Shown here piece by piece: positions 8,030 through 22,082 of a stretch of 64,000 nt of DNA. The position numbers and the translations under genes were made by a program. Where the stretch lies: positions 253,001 to 317,000 of the forward strand of contig NC_064044.1 of the NCBI RefSeq assembly GCF_932526225.1. The letters run 5' to 3'. How positions within the stretch are numbered: the first letter of the stretch is position 1; each line of letters starts with the position of its first letter. Source of the DNA: Nematostella vectensis. Taxonomy: Eukaryota > Cnidaria > Anthozoa > Actiniaria > Edwardsiidae. The notes beneath the pieces are model-generated. The model worked only from the letters and a program-made list of their open reading frames with translations. It was not told the DNA's origin and did not search any database.

Positions 8030-10039
8030 AATAGCAGGGGGAAGAGAGGGGCACTCTCTTCATACAATATTGCAGTTGTTACCTATTATTAAATAAGTTT
8101 GTAACATGTCTTTGTTTATTAAGCAAGGTCTATTTCTGAGACAAGCAAACTCAAGTAAGGCTGTTGAAATAACAGGTGAGTGTTAAAAGAAAAACAATTA
8201 TCTGATTAGAAAACTACTGTAGATTCCTTTGCACCAAAATAAGAACAAACTTCATTTTGTTTGTTATTTATGAGGAACGAGATGAGCTCTACAAAGCCAT
8301 AAAGAAATATGTATTGCTCATCTAAATTATACAAGTAAATGATAATATTAAAAAAAGAACTACTGTAAGTAATTAGAGTGGTTTTCATTAACCGGTGAAA
8401 CAAAGTGTGATAGTTTAACGGTAATAGTTAGTAAAACACAAAAAAGAACAATAGAATCAGATCACCACAAAGTGTAATACGCTAAAGCGTAGTTCACGGG
8501 TTAATGAAGGTTTTGACATTTCAACCTTACATCCACATGAAAGTAATGCCTAATATCGAGTGCCCTACAGTAACTGTTTTGCAGTCAAGTTGTTTTCTTT
8601 TAGTAGGTAAAAAATTATTCTAAATAATAGTAATCATAGCTATGGTCACCACTTACACATATAGAACTTGTAATGAAAAGAAAGAAAAAAATATATATAT
8701 GCAGTCAAACAACAGAATTGCATGATAACCTTGAATATATTGAATAAAGGACTGCAAAAAAACATCTTTTGTACTAGTTGCTTGAATTGACCCTTGGCTA
8801 TTTTTAGCTGAATTCCCCTCCCCCTCTAAAAATGAAAATAATAATAATAATAATAATAATAGAACAAAACTAAAAAGAAAACAAACATAACAGAGACCCC
8901 CACCAACAATTTTGATTTTTTTTACTTTCCTTTAAAAGGGGAGTGTCATGGTTAAGAGATTTGCAATAGCTCTAGAGCCCTGACACAATGAACTTCAGTG
9001 AAATTCTAATACTGACTTATGAGCTTTTGGTACATTAGGGAGACTTTAAACAAAACAAAAAAAAATGACCACAAACTGTCAATTAACATAGTTTTCAATA
9101 TAATATTGCATATTATTTAATAAGGTATTCACAGCTTTTAAAAAGTTCAACTGTTTGTTGACACTTAAAAGACTACAATAATCACTGACTCCAGACATGC
9201 GCAGTACTATGCTGCTGCCCCTTTAAAGTAAAATACACTTTACTTAGTCAGCGTAGACAAAATTGCGGATTTTGTCAATATTCTAATATGAAGATGTCAA
9301 TATTCTCATCCCTAACGTCTTTATTTCTATTTATTTTATGATTTTCACATGATACCAAAACAGCGTCTTTTTTCTTCGCTAATTTGATGTCATGTACACA
9401 ATAAAAGAGATGCGCCCGTGCGCATGGCGAGTCCCCAAGGGACCCAAGACGCCCAAATAGACCTCTATTTTTTGTCATCCACAATCTTGGCGAGCTGTGC
9501 GTGGCGTAACCGTATTACAGGCCTGGGATCCTGGTTATTGTCCTCCCCATTAATGCGCGGTTTGGGATAACCTTGCAAGAGTGTTGTACAGCATATTCGC
9601 TCGGAAATATCGGTGCTTGGGGCCTTCGGGTTCTTTACAGCCTTCCGTAAAAGCTTTGTGCTGCCATACCGATTGGGTAATCCGTATGTATGGTTTCCGT
9701 TTTGTTCTTCAGACCGGGTTCGATCCCAGGCCAATGGGCTTTTTTTTTAGTTCGTTTTTTTTTCTTTGTGCTGGACCCCCTTAATCCTGATAGGTTTTGC
9801 GCAAAAATAATAAAAAAAGTGAGTTTGCAAAATAAGCTTGCTAGATTTATTGATTATATGTATTCAATTTGTTCCTAGGAAGTTAACAAAAAACACAAAG
9901 CAAAGAGTTTGAGGAAGTAAACAAGTATGTGAACTTTAATGTTCTATTTGAAGGGGTGCATTTTGTACAGGGAAGCATACATAGAATGCTTAACTGGTGG
10001 AGAGGGAAGAGGTAAAAGTTTATTGAGCATAATTTCAAT
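8030..10039 (+). repeat. macrosatellite unit 5
   Basis: MITE at 8388-8504 has left end CCGGTGAA and internal TAGTTTAACGG. The ATA tract is among the longest in the window and is preceded by AAAATGAAA. The core carries CTTGG, GTTTGGG and GCTTTG. B-box-like motif at 9717-9727. Confidence 0.95.
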
Positions 10040-12042
10040 AATAGCAGGGGGAAGAGAGGGGCACTCTCTTCATACAATATTGCAGTTGTTACCTATTATT
10101 AAATAAGTTTGTAACATGTCTTTGTTTATTAAGCAAGGTCTATTTCTGAGACAAGCAAACTCAAGTAAGGCTGTTGAAATAACAGGTGAGTGTTAAAAGA
10201 AAAAGAATTATCTGATTAGAAAACTACTGTAGATTCCTTTACACCAAAATAAGAACAAACTTCATTTTGTTTGTTATTTATGAGGAACGAGATGAGCTCT
10301 ACAAAGCCATAAAGAAATATGTATTGCTCATCTAAATTATACAAGTAAATGATAATATAAAAAAAAACTACTGTAAGTAATTAGAGTGGTTTTCATTAAC
10401 CCGTGAAACAAAGTGTGATAGTTAAACGGTAATAAATAGTAAAACACAAAAAAGAACAATAGAATCAGATCACCACAAAGTGTAATACGCTAAAGCATAG
10501 TTCACGGGTTAATGAAGGTTTTGACATTTCAACCTTACATCCACATGAAAGTAATGCCTAATATCGAGTGCCCTACAGTAACTGTTTTGCAGTCAAGTTG
10601 TTTTCTGTTAGTAGGTAAAAAAATATTCTAAATAATAGTAATCATAGCTATGGTCACCACTTACACATATAGAACTTGTAATGAAAAGAAAGAAAAAATA
10701 TATATATATATGCAGTCAAACAACAGAATTGCATGATAACCTTGAATATATTGAATAAAGGACTGCAAAAAAACATCTTTTGTACTAGTTGCTTGAATTG
10801 ACCCTTGGCTATTTTTAGCTGAATTCCCCTCCCCCTCTAAAAAAGAAAATAATAATAATAATAGAACAAAACTAAAAAGAAAACAAACACAACAGAGACC
10901 CCCACCAACAATTTTGATTTTTTTTTACTTTCCTTTAAAGGGGGAGTGTCATGGTTAAGAGATTTGCAATTGCTCTAGAGCCCTGACACAATGAACTTCA
11001 GTGAAATTCTAATACTGACTTATGAGCTTTTGGTACATGTGGGAGACTTTAAACAAAACAAAAAAAATGACCACAAACTGTCAATTAACATAGTTTTCAA
11101 TATAATATTGCATATTATTTAATAAGGTATTCACAGCTTTTAAAAAGTTCAACTGTTTGTTGACACTTAAAAGCCTACAATAATCACTGACTCCAGACAT
11201 GCGCAGTACTATGCTGCTGACCCTTTAAAGTAAAATACAGCTTTACTTAGTCAGCGTAGACAAAATTGCGGATTTTGTCAATATTCTAATATGAAGATGT
11301 CAATATTCTCTCCCATTACGTCTTTATTTCTATTTATTTTATGATTTTTAAATGATACCAAAACAGCGTCTTTTTTCTTCGCTAATTTGATGTCATGTAC
11401 ACAATAAAAGAGATGCGCCCGTGCGCATGGCGAGTCCCCAAGGGACCCAAGACGCCCAAATAGACCTCTATTTTTTGTCATCCACAATCTCGGCGAGCTG
11501 TGCGTGGCGTAACCGTATTACAGGCCTGGGATCCTGGTTATTGTCCTCCCCATTAATGCGCGGGTTGGGATAACCTTGCAAGAGTGTTGTACAGCATATT
11601 CGCTCGGAAATATCGGTGCTTGGGGCCTTCGGGTTCTTTACAGCCTTCCGTAAAAGCTTTGTGCTGCCATACCGATTGGGTAATCCGTATGTATGGTTTC
11701 CGTTTTGTTCTTCAGACCGGGTTCGATCCCAGGCCAATGGGCTTTTTTTTTAGTTCGTTTTTTTTTCTTTGTGCTGGACCCCCTTAATTCTGATAGGTTT
11801 TGCGCAAAAATAATAAAAAAAGTGAGTTTGCAAAATAAGCTTGCTAGATTTATTGATTATATGTATTCAATTTGTTCCTAGGAAGTTAACAAAAAACACA
11901 AAGCAAAGAGTTTGAGGAAGTAAACAAGTATGAGAACTTTAATGTTCTATTTGAAGGGGTGCATTTTGTACAGGGAAGCATACATAGAATGCTTAACTGG
12001 TGGAGAGGGAAGAGGTAAAAGTTTATTGAGCATAATTTCAAT
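10040..12042 (+). repeat. macrosatellite unit 6 (hybrid core)
   Basis: MITE at 10396-10512 has intact ends and the internal variant AATAAATAG. The left part of the core (CTCGG, GGGTTGGG) matches unit 10 and the right part (GCTTTG) matches unit 2. The boundary between the two copies of the 4-unit repeat therefore lies within about 11560-11660. B-box-like motif at 11720-11730. Confidence 0.95.
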
Positions 12043-14052
12043 AATAGCAGGGGGAAGAGAGGGGCACTCTCTTCATACAATATTGCAGTTGTTACCTATT
12101 ATTAAATAAGTTTGTAACATGTCTTTGTTTATTAAGCAAGGTCTATTTCTGAGACAAGCAAACTCAAGTAAGGCTGTTGAAATAACAGGTGAGTGTTAAA
12201 AGAAAAAGAATTATCTGATTAGAAAACTACTGTAGATTCCTTTACACCAAAATAAGAACAAACTTCATTTTGTTTGTTATTTATGAGGAACGAGATGAGC
12301 TTTACAAAGCCATAAAGAAATATGTATTGCTCATCTAAATTATACAAGTAAATGATAATATAAAAAAAAACTACTGTGAGTAATTAGAGTGGTTTTCATT
12401 AACCCGTGAAACAAAGTGTGATAGTTAAACGGTAATAGTTAGTAAAACACAAAAAAGAACAATAGAATCAGATCACCACAAAGTGTAATACGCTAAAGCA
12501 TAGTTCACGGGTTAATGAAGGTTTTGACATTTCAACCTTACATCCACATGAAAGTAATGCCTAATATCGAGTGCCCTACAGTAACTGTTTTGCAGTCAAG
12601 TTGTTTTCTGTTAGTAGGTAAAAAAATATTCTAAATAATAGTAATCATAGCTATGGTCACCACTTACACATATAGAACTTGTAATGAAAAGAAAGAAAAA
12701 ATATATATATATTTATATATATGCAGTCAAACAACAGAATTGCATGATAACCTTGAATATATTGAATAAAGGACTGCAAAAAAACATCTTTTGTACTAGT
12801 TGCTTGAATTGACCCTTGGCTATTTTTAGCTGAATTCCCCTCCCCCTCTAAAAAAGAAAATAATAATAATAATAGAACAAAACTAAAAAGAAAACAAACA
12901 TAACAGAGACCCCCACCAACAATTTTGATTTTTTTTACTTTCCTTTAAAAGGGAGTGTCATGGTTAAGAGATTTGCAATAGCTCTAGAGCCCTGACACAA
13001 TGAACTTCAGTGAAATTCTAATACTGACTTATGAGCTTTTATTACATGTGGGAGACTTTAAACAAAACAAACAAAATGACCACAAACTGTCAATTAACAT
13101 AGTTTTCAATATAATATTGCATATTATTTAATAAGGTATTCACAGCTTTTAAAAAGTTCAACTGTTTGTTGACACTTAAAAGCCTACAATAATCACTGAC
13201 TCCAGACATGCGCAGTACTATGCTGCTGCCCCTTTAAAGTAAAATACAGCTTTACTTAGTCAGCGTAGACAAAATTGCGAATTTTGTCAATATTCTAATA
13301 TGAGGATGTCAATATTCTCCCCCTTACGTCTTTATTTCAATTTATTTTATGATTTTCACATGATACCAAAACAGCGTCTTTTTTCTTCGCTAATTTGATG
13401 TCATGTACACAATAAAAGAGATGCGCCCGTGCGCATGGCGAGTCCCCAAGGGACCCAAGACGCCCAAATAGACCTCTATTTTTTGTCATCCACAATCTCG
13501 GCGAGCTGTGCGTGGCGTAACCGTATTACAGGCCTGGGATCCTGGTTATTGTCCTCCCCATTAATGCGCGGGTTGGGATAACCTTGCAAGAGTGTTGTAC
13601 AGCATATTCGCTCGGAAATATCGGTGCTTGGGGCCTTCGGGTTCTTTACAGCCTTCCGTAAAAGCCTTGAGCTGCCATACCGATTGGGTAATCCGTATGT
13701 ATGGTTTCCGTTTTGTTCTTCAGACCGGGTTCGATCCCAGGCCAATGGGCTTTTTTTTTTAGTTCGTTTTTTTTTCTTTGTGCTGGACCCCCTTAATCCT
13801 GATAGGTTTTGCGCAAAAATAATAAAAAAAAGTGAGTTTGCAAAATAAGCTTGCTAGATTTATTGATTATATGTATTCAATTTGTTCCTAGGAAGTTAAC
13901 AAAAAACACAAAGCAAAGAATTTGAGGAAGTAAACAAGTATGTGAACTTTAATGTTCTATTTGAAGGGGTGCATTTTGTACAGGGAAGCATACATAGAAT
14001 GCTTAACTGGTGGAGAGGGAAGAGGTAAACGTTTATTGAGAATAATTTCAAT
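12043..14052 (+). repeat. macrosatellite unit 7
   Basis: Copy of unit 3 at +8029 bp with a GTGAG substitution upstream of the MITE. MITE at 12399-12515, ends intact. B-box-like motif at 13728-13738. Confidence 0.95.
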
Positions 14053-16058
14053 AATAGCAGGGGGAAGAGAGGGGCACTCTCTTCATACAATATTGCAGTT
14101 GTTACCTATTATTAAATAAGTTTGTAACATGTCTTTGTTTATTAAGCAAGGTCTATTTCTGAGACAAGCAAACTCAAGTAAGGCTGTTGAAATAACAGGT
14201 GAGTGTTAAAAGAAAAACAATTATCTGATTAGAAAACTACTGTAGATTCCTTTGCACCAAAATAAGAACAAACTTTATTTTGTTTGTTATTTATGAGGAA
14301 CGAGATGAGCTCTACAAAGCCATAAAGAAATATGTATTGCTCATCTAAATTATACAAGTAAATAATAATATTAAAAAAGAACTACTGTAAGTAATTAGAG
14401 TGGTTTTCATTAACCCGTTGAACAAAGTGTGATAGTTAAACGGTAATAGTTAGTAAAACACAAAAAAGTACAATAGAATCAGATCACCACAAAGTGTAAT
14501 ACGCTAAAGCGTAGTTCACGGGTTAATGAAGGTTTTGACATTTCAACCTTACATCCACATGAAAGTAATGCCTAATATCGAGTGCCCTACAGTAAGTGTT
14601 TTGCAGTCAAGTTGTTTTCGGTTAGTAGGTAAAAAAATATTCTAAATAATTGTAATCATAGCTATGGTCACCACTTACACATATAGAACTTGTAATTAAA
14701 AGAAAGAAAAAAAAAATATATATATATATGCAGTCAAACAACAGAATTGCATGATAACCTTGAATATATTGAATAAAGGACTGCAAAAAAACATCTTTTG
14801 TACTAGTTGCTTGAATTGACCCTTGGCTATTTTTAGCTGAATTCCCCTCCCCCTCTAAAAAAGAAAATAATAGTAATAATAGAACAAAACTAAAAAGAAA
14901 ACAAACATAACAGAGACCCCCACCAACAATTTTGATTTTTTTTACTTTCCTTTAAAAGGGGAGTGTCATGGTTAAGAGATTTGCAATAGCTCTAGAGCCC
15001 TGACACAATGAACTTCAGTGAAATTCTAATACTGACTTATGAGCTTTTGGTACATGTGGGAGACTTTAAACAAAACAAACAAAATGACCACAAACTGTCA
15101 ATTAACATAGTTTTCAATATAATATTGCATATTATTTAATAAGGTATTCACAGCTTTTAAAAAGTTCAACTGTTTGTTGACACTTAAAAGCCTACAATAA
15201 TCACTGACTCCAGACATGCGCAGTACTATGCTGCTGACCCTTTAAAGTAAAATACAGCTTTACTTAGTCAGCGTAGACAAAATTGCGGATTTTGTCAATA
15301 TTCTAATATGAAGATGTCAATATTCTCCCCCCTTACGTCTTTATTTCTATTTATTTTATGATTTTTAAATGATACCAAAACAGCGTCTTTTTTCTTCGCT
15401 AATTTGATGTCATGTACACAATAAAAGAGATGCACCCGTGCGCATGGCGAGTCCCCAAGGGACCCAAGACGCCCAAATAGACCTCTATTTTTTGTCATCC
15501 ACAATCTCGGCGAGCTGTGCGTGGCGTAACCGTATTACAGGCCTGGGATCCTGGTTATTGTCCTCCCCATTAATGCGCGGGTTGGGATAACCTTGCAAGA
15601 GTGTTGTACAGCATATTCGCTCGGAAATATCGGTGCTTGGGGCCTTCGGGTTCTTTACAGCCTTCCGTAAAAGCCTTGTGCTGCCATACCGATTAGGTAA
15701 TCCGTATGTATGGTTTCCGTTTTGTTCTTCAGACCGGGTTCGATCCCAGGCCAATGGGCTTTTTTTTTAGTTCGTTTTTTTTCTTTGTGCTGGACCCCCT
15801 TAATCCTGATAGGTTTTGCGCAAAAATAATAAAAAAAGTGAGTTTGCAAAATAAGCTTGCTAGATTTATTGATTATATGTATTCAATTTGTTCCTAGGAA
15901 GTTAACAAAAAACACAAAGCAAAGAGTTTGAGGAAGTAAAAAAGTATGTGAACTTTAATGTTCTATTTGAAGGGGTGCATTTTGTACAGGGAAGCATACA
16001 TAGAATGCTTAACTGGTGGAGAGGGAAGAGGTAAAAGTTTATTGAGCATAATTTCAAC
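14053..16058 (+). repeat. macrosatellite unit 8
   Basis: Copy of unit 4 at +8029 bp. MITE at 14410-14526 has left end CCCGTTGAAC. The core has GATTAGGT and GCACCC. B-box-like motif at 15737-15747. Confidence 0.95.
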
Positions 16059-18068
16059 AATAGCAGGGGGAAGAGAGGGGCACTCTCTTCATACAATATT
16101 GCAGTTGTTACCTATTATTAAATAAGTTTGTAACATGTCTTTGTTTATTAAGCAAGGTCTATTTCTGAGACAAGCAAACTCAAGTAAGGCTGTTGAAATA
16201 ACAGGTGAGTGTTAAAAGAAAAACAATTATCTGATTAGAAAACTACTGTAGATTCCTTTGCACCAAAATAAGAACAAACTTCATTTTGTTTGTTATTTAT
16301 GAGGAACGAGATGAGCTCTACAAAGCCATAAAGAAATATGTATTGCTCATCTAAATTATACAAGTAAATGATAATATTAAAAAAAGAACTACTGTAAGTA
16401 ATTAGAGTGGTTTTCATTAACCGGTGAAACAAAGTGTGATAGTTTAACGGTAATAGTTAGTAAAACACAAAAAAGAACAATAGAATCAGATCACCACAAA
16501 GTGTAATACGCTAAAGCGTAGTTCACGGGTTAATGAAGGTTTTGACATTTCAACCTTACATCCACATGAAAGTAATGCCTAATATCGAGTGCCCTACAGT
16601 AACTGTTTTGCAGTCAAGTTGTTTTCTTTTAGTAGGTAAAAAATTATTCTAAATAATAGTAATCATAGCTATGGTCACCACTTACACATATAGAACTTGT
16701 AATGAAAAGAAAGAAAAAAATATATATATGCAGTCAAACAACAGAATTGCATGATAACCTTGAATATATTGAATAAAGGACTGCAAAAAAACATCTTTTG
16801 TACTAGTTGCTTGAATTGACCCTTGGCTATTTTTAGCTGAATTCCCCTCCCCCTCTAAAAATGAAAATAATAATAATAATAATAATAATAGAACAAAACT
16901 AAAAAGAAAACAAACATAACAGAGACCCCCACCAACAATTTTGATTTTTTTTACTTTCCTTTAAAAGGGGAGTGTCATGGTTAAGAGATTTGCAATAGCT
17001 CTAGAGCCCTGACACAATGAACTTCAGTGAAATTCTAATACTGACTTATGAGCTTTTGGTACATTAGGGAGACTTTAAACAAAACAAAAAAAAATGACCA
17101 CAAACTGTCAATTAACATAGTTTTCAATATAATATTGCATATTATTTAATAAGGTATTCACAGCTTTTAAAAAGTTCAACTGTTTGTTGACACTTAAAAG
17201 ACTACAATAATCACTGACTCCAGACATGCGCAGTACTATGCTGCTGCCCCTTTAAAGTAAAATACACTTTACTTAGTCAGCGTAGACAAAATTGCGGATT
17301 TTGTCAATATTCTAATATGAAGATGTCAATATTCTCATCCCTAACGTCTTTATTTCTATTTATTTTATGATTTTCACATGATACCAAAACAGCGTCTTTT
17401 TTCTTCGCTAATTTGATGTCATGTACACAATAAAAGAGATGCGCCCGTGCGCATGGCGAGTCCCCAAGGGACCCAAGACGCCCAAATAGACCTCTATTTT
17501 TTGTCATCCACAATCTTGGCGAGCTGTGCGTGGCGTAACCGTATTACAGGCCTGGGATCCTGGTTATTGTCCTCCCCATTAATGCGCGGTTTGGGATAAC
17601 CTTGCAAGAGTGTTGTACAGCATATTCGCTCGGAAATATCGGTGCTTGGGGCCTTCGGGTTCTTTACAGCCTTCCGTAAAAGCTTTGTGCTGCCATACCG
17701 ATTGGGTAATCCGTATGTATGGTTTCCGTTTTGTTCTTCAGACCGGGTTCGATCCCAGGCCAATGGGCTTTTTTTTTAGTTCGTTTTTTTTTCTTTGTGC
17801 TGGACCCCCTTAATCCTGATAGGTTTTGCGCAAAAATAATAAAAAAAGTGAGTTTGCAAAATAAGCTTGCTAGATTTATTGATTATATGTATTCAATTTG
17901 TTCCTAGGAAGTTAACAAAAAACACAAAGCAAAGAGTTTGAGGAAGTAAACAAGTATGTGAACTTTAATGTTCTATTTGAAGGGGTGCATTTTGTACAGG
18001 GAAGCATACATAGAATGCTTAACTGGTGGAGAGGGAAGAGGTAAAAGTTTATTGAGCATAATTTCAAT
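16059..18068 (+). repeat. macrosatellite unit 9
   Basis: Copy of unit 5 at +8029 bp and source or sister of unit 12 at +6024 bp. MITE at 16417-16533 has left end CCGGTGAA. Long ATA tract. B-box-like motif at 17746-17756. Confidence 0.95.
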
Positions 18069-20070
18069 AATAGCAGGGGGAAGAGAGGGGCACTCTCTTC
18101 ATACAATATTGCAGTTGTTACCTATTATTAAATAAGTTTGTAACATGTCTTTGTTTATTAAGCAAGGTCTATTTCTGAGACAAGCAAACTCAAGTAAGGC
18201 TGTTGAAATAACAGGTGAGTGTTAAAAGAAAAAGAATTATCTGATTAGAAAACTACTGTAGATTCCTTTACACCAAAATAAGAACAAACTTCATTTTGTT
18301 TGTTATTTATGAGGAACGAGATGAGCTCTACAAAGCCATAAAGAAATATGTATTGCTCATCTAAATTATACAAGTAAATGATAATATAAAAAAAAACTAC
18401 TGTAAGTAATTAGAGTGGTTTTCATTAACCCGTGAAACAAAGTGTGATAGTTAAACGGTAATAAATAGTAAAACACAAAAAAGAACAATAGAATCAGATC
18501 ACCACAAAGTGTAATACGCTAAAGCATAGTTCACGGGTTAATGAAGGTTTTGACATTTCAACCTTACATCCACATGAAAGTAATGCCTAATATCGAGTGC
18601 CCTACAGTAACTGTTTTGCAGTCAAGTTGTTTTCTGTTAGTAGGTAAAAAAATATTCTAAATAATAGTAATCATAGCTATGGTCACCACTTACACATATA
18701 GAACTTGTAATGAAAAGAAAGAAAAAATATATATATATATGCAGTCAAACAACAGAATTGCATGATAACCTTGAATATATTGAATAAAGGACTGCAAAAA
18801 AACATCTTTTGTACTAGTTGCTTGAATTGACCCTTGGCTATTTTTAGCTGAATTCCCCTCCCCCTCTAAAAAAGAAAATAATAATAATAATAGAACAAAA
18901 CTAAAAAGAAAACAAACACAACAGAGACCCCCACCAACAATTTTGATTTTTTTTTACTTTCCTTTAAAGGGGGAGTGTCATGGTTAAGAGATTTGCAATT
19001 GCTCTAGAGCCCTGACACAATGAACTTCAGTGAAATTCTAATACTGACTTATGAGCTTTTGGTACATGTGGGAGACTTTAAACAAAACAAAAAAAATGAC
19101 CACAAACTGTCAATTAACATAGTTTTCAATATAATATTGCATATTATTTAATAAGGTATTCACAGCTTTTAAAAAGTTCAACTGTTTGTTGACACTTAAA
19201 AGCCTACAATAATCACTGACTCCAGACATGCGCAGTACTATGCTGCTGACCCTTTAAAGTAAAATACAGCTTTACTTAGTCAGCGTAGACAAAATTGCGG
19301 ATTTTGTCAATATTCTAATATGAAGATGTCAATATTCTCTCCCATTACGTCTTTATTTCTATTTATTTTATGATTTTTAAATGATACCAAAACAGCGTCT
19401 TTTTTCTTCGCTAATTTGATGTCATGTACACAATAAAAGAGATGCGCCCGTGCGCATGGCGAGTCCCCAAGGGACCCAAGACGCCCAAATAGACCTCTAT
19501 TTTTTGTCATCCACAATCTCGGCGAGCTGTGCGTGGCGTAACCGTATTACAGGCCTGGGATCCTGGTTATTGTCCTCCCCATTAATGCGCGGGTTGGGAT
19601 AACCTTGCAAGAGTGTTGTACAGCATATTCGCTCGGAAATATCGGTGCTTGGGGCCTTCGGGTTCTTTACAGCCTTCCGTAAAAGCCTTGTGCTGCCATA
19701 CCGATTCGGTAATCCGTATGTATGGTTTCCGTTTTGTTCTTCAGACCGGGTTCGATCCCAGGCCAATGGGCTTTTTTTTTAGTTCGTTTTTTTTCTTTGT
19801 GCTGGACCCCCTTAATCCTGATAGGTTTTGCGCAAAAATAATAAAAAAAGTGAGTTTGCAAAATAAGCTTGCTAGATTTATTGATTATATGTATTCAATT
19901 TGTTCCTAGGAAGTTAACAAAAAACACAAAGCAAAGAGTTTGAGGAAGTAAAAAAGTATGTGAACTTTAATGTTCTATTTGAAGGGGTGCATTTTGTACA
20001 GGGAAGCATACATAGAATGCTTAACTGGTGGAGAGGGAAGAGGTAAAAGTTTATTGAGCATAATTTCAAC
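18069..20070 (+). repeat. macrosatellite unit 10
   Basis: First part copies unit 6; the core then carries GATTCGGT, seen otherwise only in unit 13. MITE at 18425-18541 with intact ends and AATAAATAG. B-box-like motif at 19749-19759. Confidence 0.95.
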
Positions 20071-22082
20071 AATAGCAGGGGGAAGAGAGGGGCACTCTCT
20101 TCATACAATATTGCAGTTGTTACCTATTATTAAATAAGTTTGTAACATGTCTTTGTTTATTAAGCAAGGTCTATTTCTGAGACAAGCAAACTCAAGTAAG
20201 GCTGTTGAAATAACAGGTGAGTGTTAAAAGAAAAACAATTATCTGATTAGAAAACTACTGTAGATTCCTTTGCACCAAAATAAGAACAAACTTTATTTTG
20301 TTTGTTATTTATGAGGAAGGAGATGAGCTCTACAAAGCCATAAAGAAATATGTATTGCTCATCTAAATTATACAAGTAAATGATAATATTAAAAAAAGAA
20401 CTACTGTAAGTAATTAGAGTGGTTTTCATTAACCGGTGAAACAAAGTGTGATAGTTAAACGGTAATAGTTAGTAAAACACAAAAAAGAACAATATAATCA
20501 GATCACCACAAAGTGTAATACGCTAAAGCGTAGTTCACGGGTTAATGAAGGTTTTGACATTTCAACCTTACATCCACATGAAAGTAATGCCTAATATCGA
20601 GTGCCCTACAGTAACTGTTTTGCAGTCAAGTTGTTTTCTTTTAGTAGGTAAAAAATTATTCTAAATAATAGTAATCATAGCTATGGTCACCACTTACACA
20701 TATAGAACTTGTAATGAAAAGAAAGAAAAAAAATATATATATTTACATATATGCAGTCAAACAACAGAATTGCATGATAACCTTGAATATATTGAATAAA
20801 GGACTGCAAAAAAACATCTTTTGTACTAGTTGCTTGAATTGACCCTTGGCTATTTTTAGCTGAATTCCCCTCCCCCTCTAAAAAAGAAAATAATAATAAT
20901 AATAGAACAAAACTAAAAAGAAAACAAACATAACAGAGACCCCCACCAACAATTTTGATTTTTTTTACTTTCCTTTGAAAGGGAGTGTCATGGTTAAGAG
21001 ATTTGCAATAGCTCTAGAGCCCTGACACAATGAACTTCAGTGAAATTCTAATACTGACTTATGAGCTTTTGGTACATGTGGGAGACTTTAAACAAAACAA
21101 ACAAAATGACCACAAACTGTCAATTAACATAGTTTTCAATATAATATTGCATATTATTTAATAAGGTATTCACAGCTTTTAAAAAGTTCAACTGTTTGTT
21201 GACACTTAAAAGCCTACAATAATCACTGACTCCAGACATGCGCAGTACTATGCTGCTGCCCCTTTAAAGTAAAATACAGCTTTACTTAGTCAGCGTAGAC
21301 AAAATTGCGAATTTTGTCAATATTCTAATATGAGGATGTCAATATTCTCCCCCTTACGTCTTTATTTCTATTTATTTTATGATTTTCACATGATACCAAA
21401 ACAGCGTCTTTTTTCTTCGCTAATTTGATGTCATGTACACAATAAAAGAGATGCGCCCGTGCGCATGGCGAGTCCCCAAGGGACCCAAGACGCCCAAATA
21501 GACCTCTATTTTTTGTCATCACCAATCTCGGCGAGCTGTGCGTGGCGTAACCGTATTACAGGCCTGGGATCCTGGTTATTGTCCTCCCCATTAATGCGCG
21601 GGTTGGGATAACCTTGCAAGAGTGTTGTACAGCATATTCGCTCGGAAATATCGGTGCTTGGGGCCTTCGGGTTCTTTACAGCCTTCCGTAAAAGCCTTGT
21701 GCTGCCATACCGATTGGGTAATCCGTATGTATGGTTTCCGTTTTGTTCTTCAGACCTTGTTCGATCCCAGGCCAATGGGCTTTTTTTTTTAGTTCGTTTT
21801 TTTTTCTGTGTGCTGGACCCCCTTAATCCTGATAGGTTTTGCGCAAAAATAATAAAAAAAAGTGAGTTTGCAAAATAAGCTTGCTAGATTTATTGATTAT
21901 ATGTATTCAATTTGTTCCTAGGAAGTTAACAAAAAACACAAAGCAAAGAGTTTGAGGAAGTAAACAAGTATGTGAACTTTAATGTTCTATTTGAAGGGGT
22001 GCATTTTGTACAGGGAAGCATACATAGAATGCTTAACTGGTGGAGAGGGAAGAGGTAAAAGTTTATTGAGCATAATTTCAAC
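20071..22082 (+). repeat. macrosatellite unit 11 (altered B box)
   Basis: MITE at 20429-20545 has left end CCGGTGAA and AATATAATCAG inside. The AT tract contains TTTACATATATG. ACCGGGTTCG has become ACCTTGTTCG just before and inside the B-box-like motif (21758-21768), a double change shared with unit 14. Confidence 0.95.

Larger units (their letters stand above)
3600..19660 (+). repeat. 4-unit higher-order repeat, period 8029 bp, two copies
   Basis: Units 3, 4, 5 and 6 start exactly 8029 bp before units 7, 8, 9 and 10, and share their private variants. Examples are the interrupted AT tract in units 3/7, the altered MITE left end CCCGTTGAAC in 4/8, the long ATA run in 5/9 and AATAAATAG in 6/10. 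I found only isolated substitutions between the copies, for instance GTAAG/GTGAG at 4347-4351 versus 12376-12380. The two copies meet near 11.6 kb, inside the GC-rich core of unit 6. Outer edges are approximate because they depend on where diagnostic variants happen to lie. Confidence 0.88.

Noticed and set aside
8206-8403. 65-codon minus-strand frame across the MITE left end
   Set aside because: It is present only when particular stop codons are mutated and consists of AT-rich codons; it is chance.
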